Assembly (NCBI GenBank): GCA_016785225.1
Contig: JAFBJZ010000861.1
Location: forward strand, 1,863,001 to 1,927,000
Source of the DNA: Psettodes erumei
Lineage: Eukaryota > Chordata > Actinopteri > Pleuronectiformes > Psettodidae
DNA length: 64,000 bases
Reading direction: 5' to 3'
A program made the translations under genes and the position numbers. The notes under the pieces are model-generated. The model was not told the DNA's origin, did not search any database, and saw nothing but the letters and a program-made list of their open reading frames with translations. Positions within the stretch are counted from its first letter, which is position 1; each line of letters opens with the position of its first letter. This document shows, piece after piece, positions 51,110 through 61,820 of the stretch.

Positions 51110-53450
51110 GTAGTTGGCTAACGTTAACGGTTAGCGTACTCGGCGATTGTTTGGTTCCGCACATTGAAGGACCTCAGCCACCTACCATTTTCTATTCAGG
51201 AACTGCAGCCTTGGAATATTGACTGGGTAATTATGTACCACAGAATCTACAGTCTTGGTGAACGAACAAACGAACCTGCTTTGATGAAAGAAGTTGCAGC
51301 TAAATGCCGTAGCACACTAGCTAGTGAAATAGCTCCGAGCGCGCTAACTTAGCTAGCGGTAGTGTCCTAACTGAACGAGTTGGCAGTGTAGACCCGCTGA
51401 GGCCGCGGCGTGCTGGCGGCATTTTGGGCTCTCGTAGATAATTCGCTAGTTTAGCGGTAAGCATGGTGAGCAATTTGCCTGTAATTGAAAGGTTTAATTA
51501 TAACAACAAGGACACGTTTAGACTAATTCAAGGTAACATTACTTGGCTAAGGTCCGCTGCCGCGATCTGTGAATGGATGGTAACGCTTGCTTTGGCAGTG
51601 CAGGCCCAGCGGTGTCTGGCGTTATCTAACGTGTTAATGTCTGTTGTTGCTTAAAACTTTTTCCCCCGCTCGTTTCTGTTACCCATGCAGCGTCTCGCCA
51701 ACATGCAACCATTTGCACTTTTGTGCCATTTAACACGGTGCCCAATGTATCGGAAATAGAAGGGCCAACTTTACTAACGTTACATCTAAAATAACATGTT
51801 GGCAGCCATACATGATGGTTAGCTTTAGCATTAACTGAAGCCACAGTGTTCTCTAGATGTGTTGGCTAACGCTGCAAAACCCCGCTATCACACAATATTA
51901 GTATTGTGTTTTTTCCGTAAGTAACCATTGCTTAGAACGTAGTATTAATTTCAGCAGATGAGTCTTATGTGGTTTTGGTTGAAGTGTGTGTGTGAGGCAG
52001 TGGTTTCCTTGCTAATTATCTAAACTGCAGCGCTTCTCGCATGTTATGCGTGTATGGTGGCATGGCTAATATTGACCCAGTTTAAAGTTTTGTGATTGCA
52101 GTGCTACTTTTACTTCCGTCTGTGCAGCACGGGGTTTTGGCAAAGACGTCTTGTTAAACCACATCTGTATGTACATGTCAGGCTTAGTGCCAAAAATGAG
52201 GTTTTATTTATGATTTAAAATTATTGATGCATCAAATTGTGAATCTTTGCATTAGCAATCCAGCCTCGGTGCAGACTTTGAGTCCCCGTAGGAAATGCAA
52301 CCTTTTGTTGGCCGAGAAGGGGGGCTGGTTGTATTGTTCTGGATGGGTAGAGGCTTGTACCGCTAGTGCTCCCATAGTTACGTGCTGGTAGACCGCGTCT
52401 GTGTCTGGTACACCACTTATTACTCCTCACTCAGTGGTGATAGGCAGGGATTTTGCTTTTGGCAGCTTTAGATGTTTGCACTCTATTTATTCCCTAAAGA
52501 TAGCTCATCTATTGGCCAACGAATTCAACGGCTCATATGTGCCTCTTGTTTGCTTATTTTAACACTTCAAAATTGCACACTAGGAAAGAAATGAAATGTG
52601 TGTTTAATGGTTGTAAAATTAAAAGGAAAGAGTAATCAGTCGCTCTATCATCCTATCTGTAATCTTGTCAACTAAGGCGTAGTGTAGGTTTTTCTAAGCA
52701 CTGGGGTTGTGTGTTCACAGACAATCTGTTATAGTTTGGATAATCTGGGGACATTTTGAGTCTGTTGCTGTTTCATCAGAGAGCGGTCTTGTACAACAGT
52801 AGTCTGATTTAGCAGCCATACTGTGTTTACTTGTACATATGCAAATAGAGTTTGTTTTGATGTTTGTTACATTTATTTCTCACTTTTTCCACTATATTTT
52901 GCTATATACATCTTAGGTGCATTATAACAAAGACCCCCCCCCCCTCCATGAATAAAGTAATTCTGATTCTAAATAAATCCTAACTTGATCAAGGTGTAAC
53001 GTTCACATTGTGTTTAAGATGAGACATGTTTTGATGATTTGGTTTCATAATCCCTTTTGAAGCTTGGAGTTGTACTGTTGGTTATGCTGAGCGGCGTTTC
53101 TCAGATTTTGTCTACCACATGTATTCAAATTAGGACAGACCATCCACAGTCAAATAAATGAACAGCATGCAGATATAGATAGGAGCATGGCTCTTTTAAT
53201 ACTGTCCCTTAGTACCCATCTTTACATAACATTTGGCAAAATGTTTATAAGTTGTTGGTTAATCGTGATAGTGTTGCTTAGGTCTTGCCATCGTGTGGCT
53301 ATGTTACAGCATTACGCTCCAAATGTGTTTGTGCTGCATCCTTTGTTTGTTGAATTACAGCACCTTTGTTTCCCTCCCCAGTGTTGAGCGAGGGACCAGC
53401 ACACCGGCGACATAAAGAGGGCCTTTTACGAAACCAGGGGCACCGGCACA

Positions 53451-56400
53451 ATGGAATGTGCAGTGGACATCCCGTCAGGTGAGTGATAGAGAGTTCACTA
53501 AGTAATCTGTGTCATTCAAATTTTTTATCAAATTTGATTTGGTTTCCTTCACTACAGTTTCCCCTTGGATAATAGGTTAAACACTTTACTTAATGCCACT
53601 GCATAATAGATTTAAGCATCATGCAGTTTAGCTCAAGCAAAATTTAATTTAGTACATTTAAGTGCAGCTCTAATCAAATCATCTGAGAAACAACTTGCTC
53701 CGTGTTTTGTACTTGTTATGGATTTGCCAAATAGTCTTGTAATTTGAAATGCTTTGTGCCCTGTGCAGGGGAGGATGAGGCGCCCGAGAAGGATGACGTG
53801 AATGCCAAGGAAGGGAACGAGCCGCCCCATAAGAAAAACAAGAAGCATAGAAAACACAAGAGCAAGAAGAAGAAGAGGAAGAGGAAGGGGGAAAAGGAGA
53901 GCAGCTCAGAATCCGGCGCCGATTCTGACGCAGAACCAGCACCTCCGCAAAGACCTGTCCGAACCACCAGAGCCAGGTCAGGAAAACTTACAATTTAATT
54001 GCCATGACCATGGGTAAAATAAATGTAATATTGTCTCAGACTTGATGGATGTATTCAGTCAAATTTAAGCATCCTCCTCACATTTCATGTCAACTTAAAT
54101 GTTGACAAATCATGTAATCACTGTGTTTCTAATTGTGGTCCCTAGTTTATTTTTGGTCAGTTGTAGATGTCTTGCTGTACAGATCTAATATTTAAGCTGT
54201 GCTCCAAATTTCCTACACTATTTCGGGAGTGTATCTAAGAAACAACACTAAGTTCTGTTGATTAATTTTTTATGTTTACCGGAACAAGTGTTGCACCTTA
54301 CACAAGTTGGAAAGGTGGCCTACTTGTGTTTTGTTTGTATCCGTAATTTAAATTTCATACTAAAAAAAGGATATTTTGTAAAAATATTTTTCCTTGTGTT
54401 CGTAGTGCCAGACTGGCAGCAGCTGCAGGAGCTGGAGACCTGAAGGACGAGGGTAAAAAGGATGTAATTACAGGTAAGCGATCCTCATGGTTAACTACCC
54501 CGCATGTTTATTTTTATTATTTTCCTCTTTAAAAATGTCTCCTAATTTCTCCTCTCAGATCGTGCGGACACAGAGGGAGACTCAAAATCCAGAAAACACA
54601 AAAAACATGCTGCCAAGAAGAAAAAGAAGAAGAGGAAGAAAGATGAAAAGCAAGAGAAGAAATCGCCATCTCGTTCCCCTTCTGAAAGCAGCTCAGCCTC
54701 AGGTTCTGAGTCTGATGGTGAGGGAGGGAAAGGAGCTGGCGACGGCAAATACTCTGCGGCTGCAGCATCTGACCTGCAGGAAGCGGTATCCAAACTTGGT
54801 TCAAAAAGCAAACGAGGGGAGGAGAAGGTCCTTCCCATGCTCCCGCAGAAGCCTGAGCCGCCTGAAGTGAAGAAAGAGGAGATTTCAAATATGGAGGCAT
54901 CCCCAACTGGAGGGAAGGGCGGGAATACCAATGGATCAGAAAAGGATATGAGGTCGCCCTCTGCAGGTCAGGAGGAGGTAATGCAGACAGCCACAGTTAG
55001 GGTTAAAACAGACGAGAGTCATGGTGATGGTGCGTTCAGCCATGCCCAGGAACTGCCTGACATCATCCCAAAACAGGAAGGCGTTACTCCGAGAGATGAT
55101 ACAGGCCTGAAAGATCAGGTCAACTCAGTTCAAAGGGCGAAGGTCAAGGAACGCGATACACCAAGGTCCTGCTCTCCTTCCCCTTCCAAGGACGTAGACA
55201 TTAAGAGGTCTGGGTCAAATCGTAGTCCGTCACCAACATCTAGTCCCAGTAGGCAGCAGTCTAGTGGTCAAACAACAACAGCAACAGCAGCAGCAGCGAA
55301 AGAGAAAGAGCGATCGAGAACCCGTTCCAGGTCAGCCTCAAAGGGAAAACAATGTACAAGTCCTCTAAGGAGTCGGCAGCTGTCCCGCTCTCAGTCCCCC
55401 AAATCAAAGAGGAAGTCGCTCTCCCCATCACCCAGGTTTCCCAAGAGAGCTAGCTACAAGTCCCGGTCACCCTCGCGTTCCCCGACCCCCAAGAAGAAGG
55501 TGTTAAAGTCTCCAAGGAAGTCCAAGTCTCCTAAACGGCGGCGACATTCCTTGTCTGTCTCACCAAAGCGACGCCGGAATTCCCCCTCTCCGAAGAGGAA
55601 GGTGTCGCGATCGCCTAAACGCGGTGGCCGCCGGTCCCGCTCCCGGTCGCGGTCCCCGAGGAGAAGTCGGAGGTCAGAATCACGATCCCGTGGAGGCGGC
55701 AGGCGCTCCAGGACCCGCTCACCCAGACGCAGCGGTGCAGTTAGTAGGCGTTCGCGGTCGCGCTCTGTCAACAGAAACCGCCGCTCCAGATCCAGGCGCC
55801 CCGTTCGGCGCTCCAGGTCACGGACTCCGGCGAGGCGTACAGGAGGCAGGCGCTCCAGGAGTCGGTCCTTGTCTCGACGTAGGAGGTCTCCGCTCCACAG
55901 ATCTCGTCGCTCGCGCTCACGGTCCGTCCGCAGGAGCAGGCGGACCCGGTCACGTTCCATTGTAGTCCTTAAGCGCAGCCGTCGCTCCAGATCCAGGACT
56001 CCCCGCAAACGGACCAAATCCAGAACCCCTCCCTCCCGACGGCGGTCTAAATCTCGGTCGCCGGTCAGAAGGCGCTCTCGGTCCCCTGCCAGGAGAAGTC
56101 GCTCTCCGCCAAGGTCCAGCAAACGCTCCAAATCGCGCTCCTTGTCTCGAAGGCGCCGGTCAAAATCACGCTCACCGCTACCCAGCAAGAGGAGGTCCAA
56201 ATCTCCCAAGAAGAGCGCAAGACGGTCAAAATCTAAATCCGTCTCTGCGGGCTTGAACAGATCTAAGTCCAGGTCCAGGTCTGCGTCAAGCGAAGCGCGG
56301 TCTGACAGCTCCTCCCCAGCCAGATCCCCATCTTCCTCTCCTGTTAAAGCAAAGATACACGCTTCTCCTCAGGCTGAGCAGACAGCGGGAGAAAATGGAG

Positions 56401-59144
56401 TGGCCGGAATAGCCGGCTCGAAAGTGTAGTAGCTGGAATAGCTGGTGAAAGTGTAGTAGCTGGAATAGCCGGCGAAAGTGGAGTAGCTGGAATAGCCGGC
56501 GAAAGTGGAGTAGCCGGAATAGCCGGCGAAAGTGGAGTAGCCGGAATAGCCGGCGAAAGTGGAGTAGCTGGAATAGCCGGCGAAAGTGGAGTAGCCGGAA
56601 TAGCCGGCGAAAGTGGAGTAGCTGGAATAGCTGGTGAAAGTGGAGTAGCCGGAATAGCCGGCGAAAGTGGAGTAGCTGGAATAGCTGGCAAAAGTGGAAT
56701 AGCCGGCGAAAGTGGAGTAGCTGGAATAGCTGGCGAAAGTGGAATAGCCGGTGAAAGTGGAGTAGCTGGAGTAGCCGGAGTAGCCGACGAAAGTGGAGTA
56801 GGCGGAGTAGCCGGCGAAAGTGGAGTAGCCAGCAAAAGTGGAGTAGCCAGCAAAAGTGGAGTCGCCGGCGAAAGTGAAAGAGTGCTTTCGCATCCAGCAG
56901 GTCCGACTTTTTTCCTGCATTCATTTAGGCAAACTATAGTAACTTAAAAAAGCTTTTGTGTCTGCCTGTCACTGCAAATCTAATCTTTATACCGTGTCAT
57001 CCAACATGTCACCCTGCAGGTTTTTGGAAACCCGTGCCCTCAGCCGTTGACCCCAGCCCCCCAGCTCCGAGCTCCCCAGATAAACTGCAGGAGCAGCCGT
57101 CTCCCAACCCTGAAGCGGAGCAGGTGGAGCTCACCAGCGCATCCAATGAGCAGGAGGTTCCCGGGTCCATGTCCGGTTCCCAAGAGCCCAACCCGGTCGG
57201 GTCGGATCGTTCGGAAGGTTCGGGGGAAGAGGGGGACCCTGCCTCTCCGGCGAAGGCGACGCCGGAGCGGCAGAGAAGCCCTTCTGTTTCGCCATCTCCG
57301 GAGGTGCAAAAGAAGCAGCTGTCCAAGTCACGGTCACCGGCGGAGCGCAGGAAACCTTTGCGCTCAGCTTCATCGCCCCGGCGATCCACATCCAAGTCCA
57401 AATCCAGAAGGAAGCCCTCCAGGTTGGTGTTGTTTCAGTGTGTGTGTGTGCACCCATCCCCCATCACAAATCAGGGTTCGTATGGGTCTTTAAAGAGCGT
57501 TATCATTAAACGACTTCAAGGTCTTAAAGGTATTGGATGTTAAAGACCTACTGGAATGGACTTGTCTGATTGCCAGACACAATGCTCACATCATGCTGCA
57601 TTAATAAACGTAAAGACACATAAAGCCTTCTGCTCGTTCTGTAAATGCTGTCCCCCTGTGTCAAGTTGCGGCCCTGTGTAATGAAGTAAGTAATTATGAG
57701 TCTTATCATTCACATCTCCTCAGGTCCAAGTCTCCAGCGAGGAAAAGAGAATCTCTCTCTCCGTCAGAGAAGAAGAAGCGACGGTCCAAATCTCCTGCCC
57801 GCCGCCGCCGGTCACGCTCACGCTCCGCCGCGCGGCGCAAACGCTCAAGCTCCAAGTCGCGGACCAGGGTCCGCCGGTCCAAATCTCGCACCCCGACCCG
57901 CAAGAGGCGGTCCCGAACCCGTTCACCCAATACCCGGGGCAGGAGGAGGTCCAAGTCCACGGACAGGAGCAAGCGATCCAAGAGCCGCTCCACGGGCCGG
58001 AGGAAAAGGTCCAGGTCGGGAGACAGAAGCAGGCGATCGCGCTCCTCCGATCGTCGGCGCAGGTCCAGATCCAGGGGCCGGGGGAGGCGCCCGGTGTTTC
58101 GCAGTCGTTCGTTCGACAGACGGGACAGGTGGAAGAGGGAACCCAGCCACTCTCCGGTCCTGATCCTGCGCAAACAGCGCCGCTCAGGGTCCCGCACGCG
58201 ACGCAGCACAAGCAAGACACCTCCGCGGCTCACTGAACTGGGTAAAGCAATCAGATAGTTGCATTTGTGATTCTACATTTATGACCGTTCATGCAACAGT
58301 TGTGCGTGGTTTTCTTTTTAAAGGTTTATGCTTTGAGACTGATCTTATGCATAACCTCTCCTGATGTCCCTCTCCATCCACCCTCCCTGTCCACAGATAA
58401 GGACCAGCTGCTGGAGATAGCCAAAGCTAACGCCGCTGCCATGTGCGCTAAGGCAGGGGTTCCCATTCCCGAGAGTCTTCGGCCAAAGGCCATCCTCCAG
58501 CTCCCTCTACCAACTCCGTCTCCTGCCCCCCTCTCCTTACCTCTGCCCTTACCCCTCCCGATGGGCATGGGGATGCCCAACATGCCGAATATGCCCAACA
58601 TGGGTCCAATGGGGATCCCCAATATTCCGGGAATGCCCAGCATGTCAAACATCACCATGAGTGCCGCTATGGCAAGCATGACAGCGGCCACGATGACGGC
58701 TGCCTTGACCAACATGGGTGCGCTGGCGGCCATGCCTCCCCTCGCCCCGCTTCCTACCATCACTAACAAGCCTCCCCCGTGCCTCGCCCCACCAACGCCA
58801 ACCCTTAACCTGGACCACATCGAGGAAGCAAAGAGGAAGGTCACTCAGCAGGCTAACATACACACCATCAAGGAACTCACTGAGGTAAATGGGGCTTAAA
58901 TTGCGTTAGCGTGCGTGTTGTGGCTATATACAGTTTATGTACATGTTCAGTCAAAGCTGGGTTGAATGAAAAAATGTTGAAGCGTGACTAACGTGCTAAA
59001 CGTTTTTTAGTATGACATTGTGTGTCATTACAAGGCAACAGATGTGTTTTTCTCTGTTATTTTTTGCAGAAGTGTAAGATGATAGCAAATAGCAAGGAGG
59101 AGATGGCCATCGCTAAGCCCCACGTCTCAGATGATGAAAGCTAA
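53451..59144 (+). CDS. SON-like arginine/serine-rich nuclear protein, frame interrupted in a minisatellite
   Basis: SON is a nuclear-speckle RS protein needed for splicing of weak introns. Exons: 53451-53478, 53769-53976, 54406-54473, 54559-56900, 57020-57422, 57724-58241, 58397-58884, 59070-59144. Lys-rich blocks (HKKHAAKKKKKK) precede long RS-dipeptide runs (about 55300-56350 and 57280-58220). The C-terminal match to human SON is clear: LDKDQLLEIAKANAAAMCAKAGVP and KELTEKCKMIANSKEE...KPHVSDDES, against LDKAQLLEIAKANAAAMCAKAGVP and EELTEKCKQIAQSKED...KPHVSDEE. The stop comes right there; human SON continues to G-patch and dsRNA-binding regions, not found downstream. Exon 4 runs through a 27-bp minisatellite whose frame joins exon 5 correctly, but two extra bases at 56418-56419 cause a stop at 56427. 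Start: ATG 53451 (cacaATGg); an upstream start through 51098 is possible. Probably a SON paralogue, given the neighbours and the shortened end. Confidence 0.78.
56388..56875 (+). repeat. Coding minisatellite, about 18 units of 27 bp (Gly-X-Y)
   Basis: Tandem units of the form GGCGAAAGTGGAGTAGC + TGGAATAGCC, with minor variants, encode GESGVAGIA, i.e. three Gly-X-Y triplets. The array is 488 bp, equal to 18 x 27 + 2; some units appear shortened or extended by multiples of 9. The 2-nt excess is the TC at 56418-56419. Three minus-strand frames are also open across the array, which explains large spurious antisense ORFs. Confidence 0.9.
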
Positions 59145-59417
59145 AAACCTCCAAGCCCCTCACGGTAAAGTTCGCCCCTCTCAATTCTTCCTTACCTCCT
59201 TTTTTAACTGCTGACATTTAAAAGCAGCCAGTGATGCCGTGGTTCTCTTTTCCAAACTTTACACACAAACATTTTCAAGTTTTTTTTTTTTTTTTTTTTC
59301 CAGCAACTTAATTAGCAGTTGTCCGGCAAGATTGTGCAGTACCCGTCATTGCAAAGGCAGCGATCGCTGAATAGTAATTGCGCTCACCAGCCAAGTTCAA
59401 ACGTGCTCGCATACATG

Positions 59418-59420
<3 letters not shown>

Positions 59421-59452
<32 letters not shown>
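59421..59452. repeat. (AC)n microsatellite
   Basis: A 32-bp uninterrupted AC run in the SON-like 3' UTR. Confidence 0.95.
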
Positions 59453-59454
<2 letters not shown>

Positions 59455-59929
59455 TTTATGTGTTTTCACTCAGATGTGGACTAAATTGCACAAGTAACCA
59501 AATTCGCTAAACCATAGCCCAGACAGAGGGCTAACCCTCCAAGGGACTCGATCTGCCTCCCCGCCAACTAAAGTGTTCCCCAGGATGTAATGCAGTGCAG
59601 CTCTGCTTCTACTGAAGTCCAATTTTGTTTTCTGTACAGACTAATTGATCTTTTGACAAACGATTATTGATTAATCTGTTAATTTGATCCTTTCTCCCTC
59701 TTTTGGTGCACAGAGCCACTCCCATCAAAGGACTGAAGGAAAATATCTTTTAAAAAAAAAAAGCTTGACCGGAGGACCTAGCTTTCCACAGTTCCCTTTG
59801 GCAGCCACACAACGTGACTGGGCCTCACGAACCACCAAGAAGAAGAAGAGCATCCTCGTTGTCTCGGTTACAACGCAGGAGCGCCGGCACCAGCCATCGC
59901 CCCCCCACCCAGCCTCCCCAATTTGTTTC

Positions 59930-59955
59930 TGTGTGTGTGTGTGTGTGTGTGTGTG
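59930..59955. repeat. (GT)n microsatellite
   Basis: A GT run of about 26 bp in the SON-like 3' UTR, opposite in sense to the AC run 500 bp upstream. Confidence 0.9.
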
Positions 59956-61794
59956 AGACTGGCAGACTGTCACCTGTGATACCACTGAGAAAACTGGACA
60001 CGCTGACACGTGTGCACAGTCGTGCGACTGTATCGTGAGTCCGTGTGTGCGTGTACATAGTGACTTCCGCCTCCAACCCCTCAGTGTTGCTGCTCGTTCA
60101 AGCAGTCACTGTTGTGAAGACTGAAGAGGAAACAAACCAAACTAACTAGTGGCGCAAGTGTTTTTTTTTTTTTTTTTTGTTTTTTTGTAAAAGATTAGTT
60201 TCTCTAAATTTGTTTTACTATTATGCTTTCTTAAAGGATCGTGTTGAGTGGTGATTGATTCCTTGTTCTGCTGTATTCCTTTGGTTACCTCTAGTCCCTG
60301 GTTTTATAAACACGTAATACAGACAAAGGTTTGGTAGTTCCTCATGTGATTTGTTTTCAGAAGCCCGGGTCTCCAGGGCCAGAGAGTATCATCATGACGT
60401 AAGTCCTGGAACAGGGTGCAAAAAGGAGGCAATTTGGAATTTCGGCAATGACGAAAACACGAGTAATTCAGTGGGTGCCGCCCTGGGTGTAAATTTTTTT
60501 GTTTTTTAAGTGACTCCAAGCTAATCCTCGCCTCTAACCTGTTCTCCCATCTGGGCTTTGTTGGGTTTCTTCAAACCATAGGAACCATTCACTGTAGATT
60601 TAAATAACCCCAGTTTTAAAACCAACATCCTAACATGCATTATTCTGTGTTATAGTTCTCATTTAAGACGGAAAACATTTACAGATATTGTTGACTGGGA
60701 ATTGCCATGATGCCATTTTAAAACCAGAGGAAACATTTGAAAGGTATGTGTTGATCACTTGTTATCTTGGATTGACTTTGAGAAGCAGCGGTTGAAAGCT
60801 CCTGGATGTTTGGAGCTTGCCAAAAGCACATTATCTACCATAACACCTGAGACTAGTGGTTAAAAAAAGACTGATTTATACAGAATACACCATGAAGAAC
60901 AGTTCTTTGAATCCGCTTTAGAAAGACTTGTCTTTCTGTTTACACTATTAATACACACAACTCCACACGTGTCATTTTTTTTTAAGAGCCACACGTGAAC
61001 ATAGTTCATGTCATTACAGCGGGGGTGGCAGTAGTGTTAGTAGATATAGGACTAGAGGGTTGACTACGTTCCGAGCTGTGACACTGTTAAATGTTTTTCG
61101 GGTGTTAGACAATCAGCTTCTTCGTCTCAAGTTACTTTCTTCTTCTTCTTTTTTTTTTTATAAAGTAAGACTTACGACCATGTGAAATTTGCTCATCTTG
61201 CAGCATTGCATTCAGGTGGTGAGTAGAAAATTGTTATAGAGAGCAGAATGTGTAGTGATGTGCAGCCGTAATGGAAAAACCCAACAAGCCCTTTTCATTT
61301 AATCCACTGATGCGGTTAATATCTCCTCTACCTGTAGATGCCGTTACCCTGGCCCTGTGTTGGGTCTTTTGCCTGAGCTGAGTAAACGGGGTACATGTTT
61401 CACTGTAACCATATGTCCCACTAGATAAAAGACCAACTTGATGCCTTTGGCACAGACCCTGTTTTTCTTTTGGTGTTTGGGGAATCTTGCACTCGTAACT
61501 CTCATTATTTTTTATCCAAGCGGGAAATAAATCTGTATCCATCCTACCATGTGGGTTTTTTTTCTTTCCATACCCAGGGCTGTTTGGAAGATAACCGGTG
61601 ACCACTTCGTCAAACTGTAATTATACGGACCCTGTACCACAAGTGTTGGGACTGTTGAATTGATTCCCTGGAGTAATCTTTAACTGTTTTAATGACGTAA
61701 AAAAAAAAAAAAAAAAATGCATTTTAGGATTCTTTTTTTTCTCTGTCATTTGAATATGACATTGCTTGCTTTGTACATAAACGTGTTGATGATT

Positions 61795-61800
61795 ATTAAA
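61795..61800 (+). terminator. Candidate polyadenylation signal of the SON-like gene
   Basis: ATTAAA follows the typical tail sequence tttgtacataaacg and precedes a T-rich stretch. It is about 2.65 kb after the stop codon. Confidence 0.5.
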
Positions 61801-61820
61801 AACCTCAATGATCTGTATTC

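Larger units (their letters stand above)
53382..61820 (+). other. SON-like transcript body (exons 2-9 and 3' UTR)
   Basis: Exon 2 opens after tccctccccag at 53381. After the stop at 59142-59144 about 2.6 kb of non-coding DNA follows, holding CA/GT microsatellites and T tracts, before ATTAAA at 61795-61800. An alternative AATAAA lies at 61526-61531. A donor-like cacg/gtaaag at 59164/59165 and acceptors at 59303 and 59713 would allow the 3' UTR itself to be spliced. Confidence 0.5.

Noticed and set aside
55454..56209. 251-codon minus-strand ORF opposite the RS domain
   Set aside because: It is the antisense reading of RS codons (Arg/Leu/Asp-rich), with no family resemblance and no splice context.
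56286..56924. Three overlapping minus-strand ORFs of 169-212 codons
   Set aside because: They are antisense translations of the 27-bp minisatellite, which has no stops in those frames; the plus strand has matching exons.
57706..58233. 175- and 166-codon minus-strand ORFs
   Set aside because: They are antisense shadows of the second RS exon of the SON-like gene.
61234..61605. 123-codon minus-strand ORF in the SON-like 3' UTR
   Set aside because: No family resemblance and no promoter-like sequence upstream; it could be chance in long non-coding DNA.
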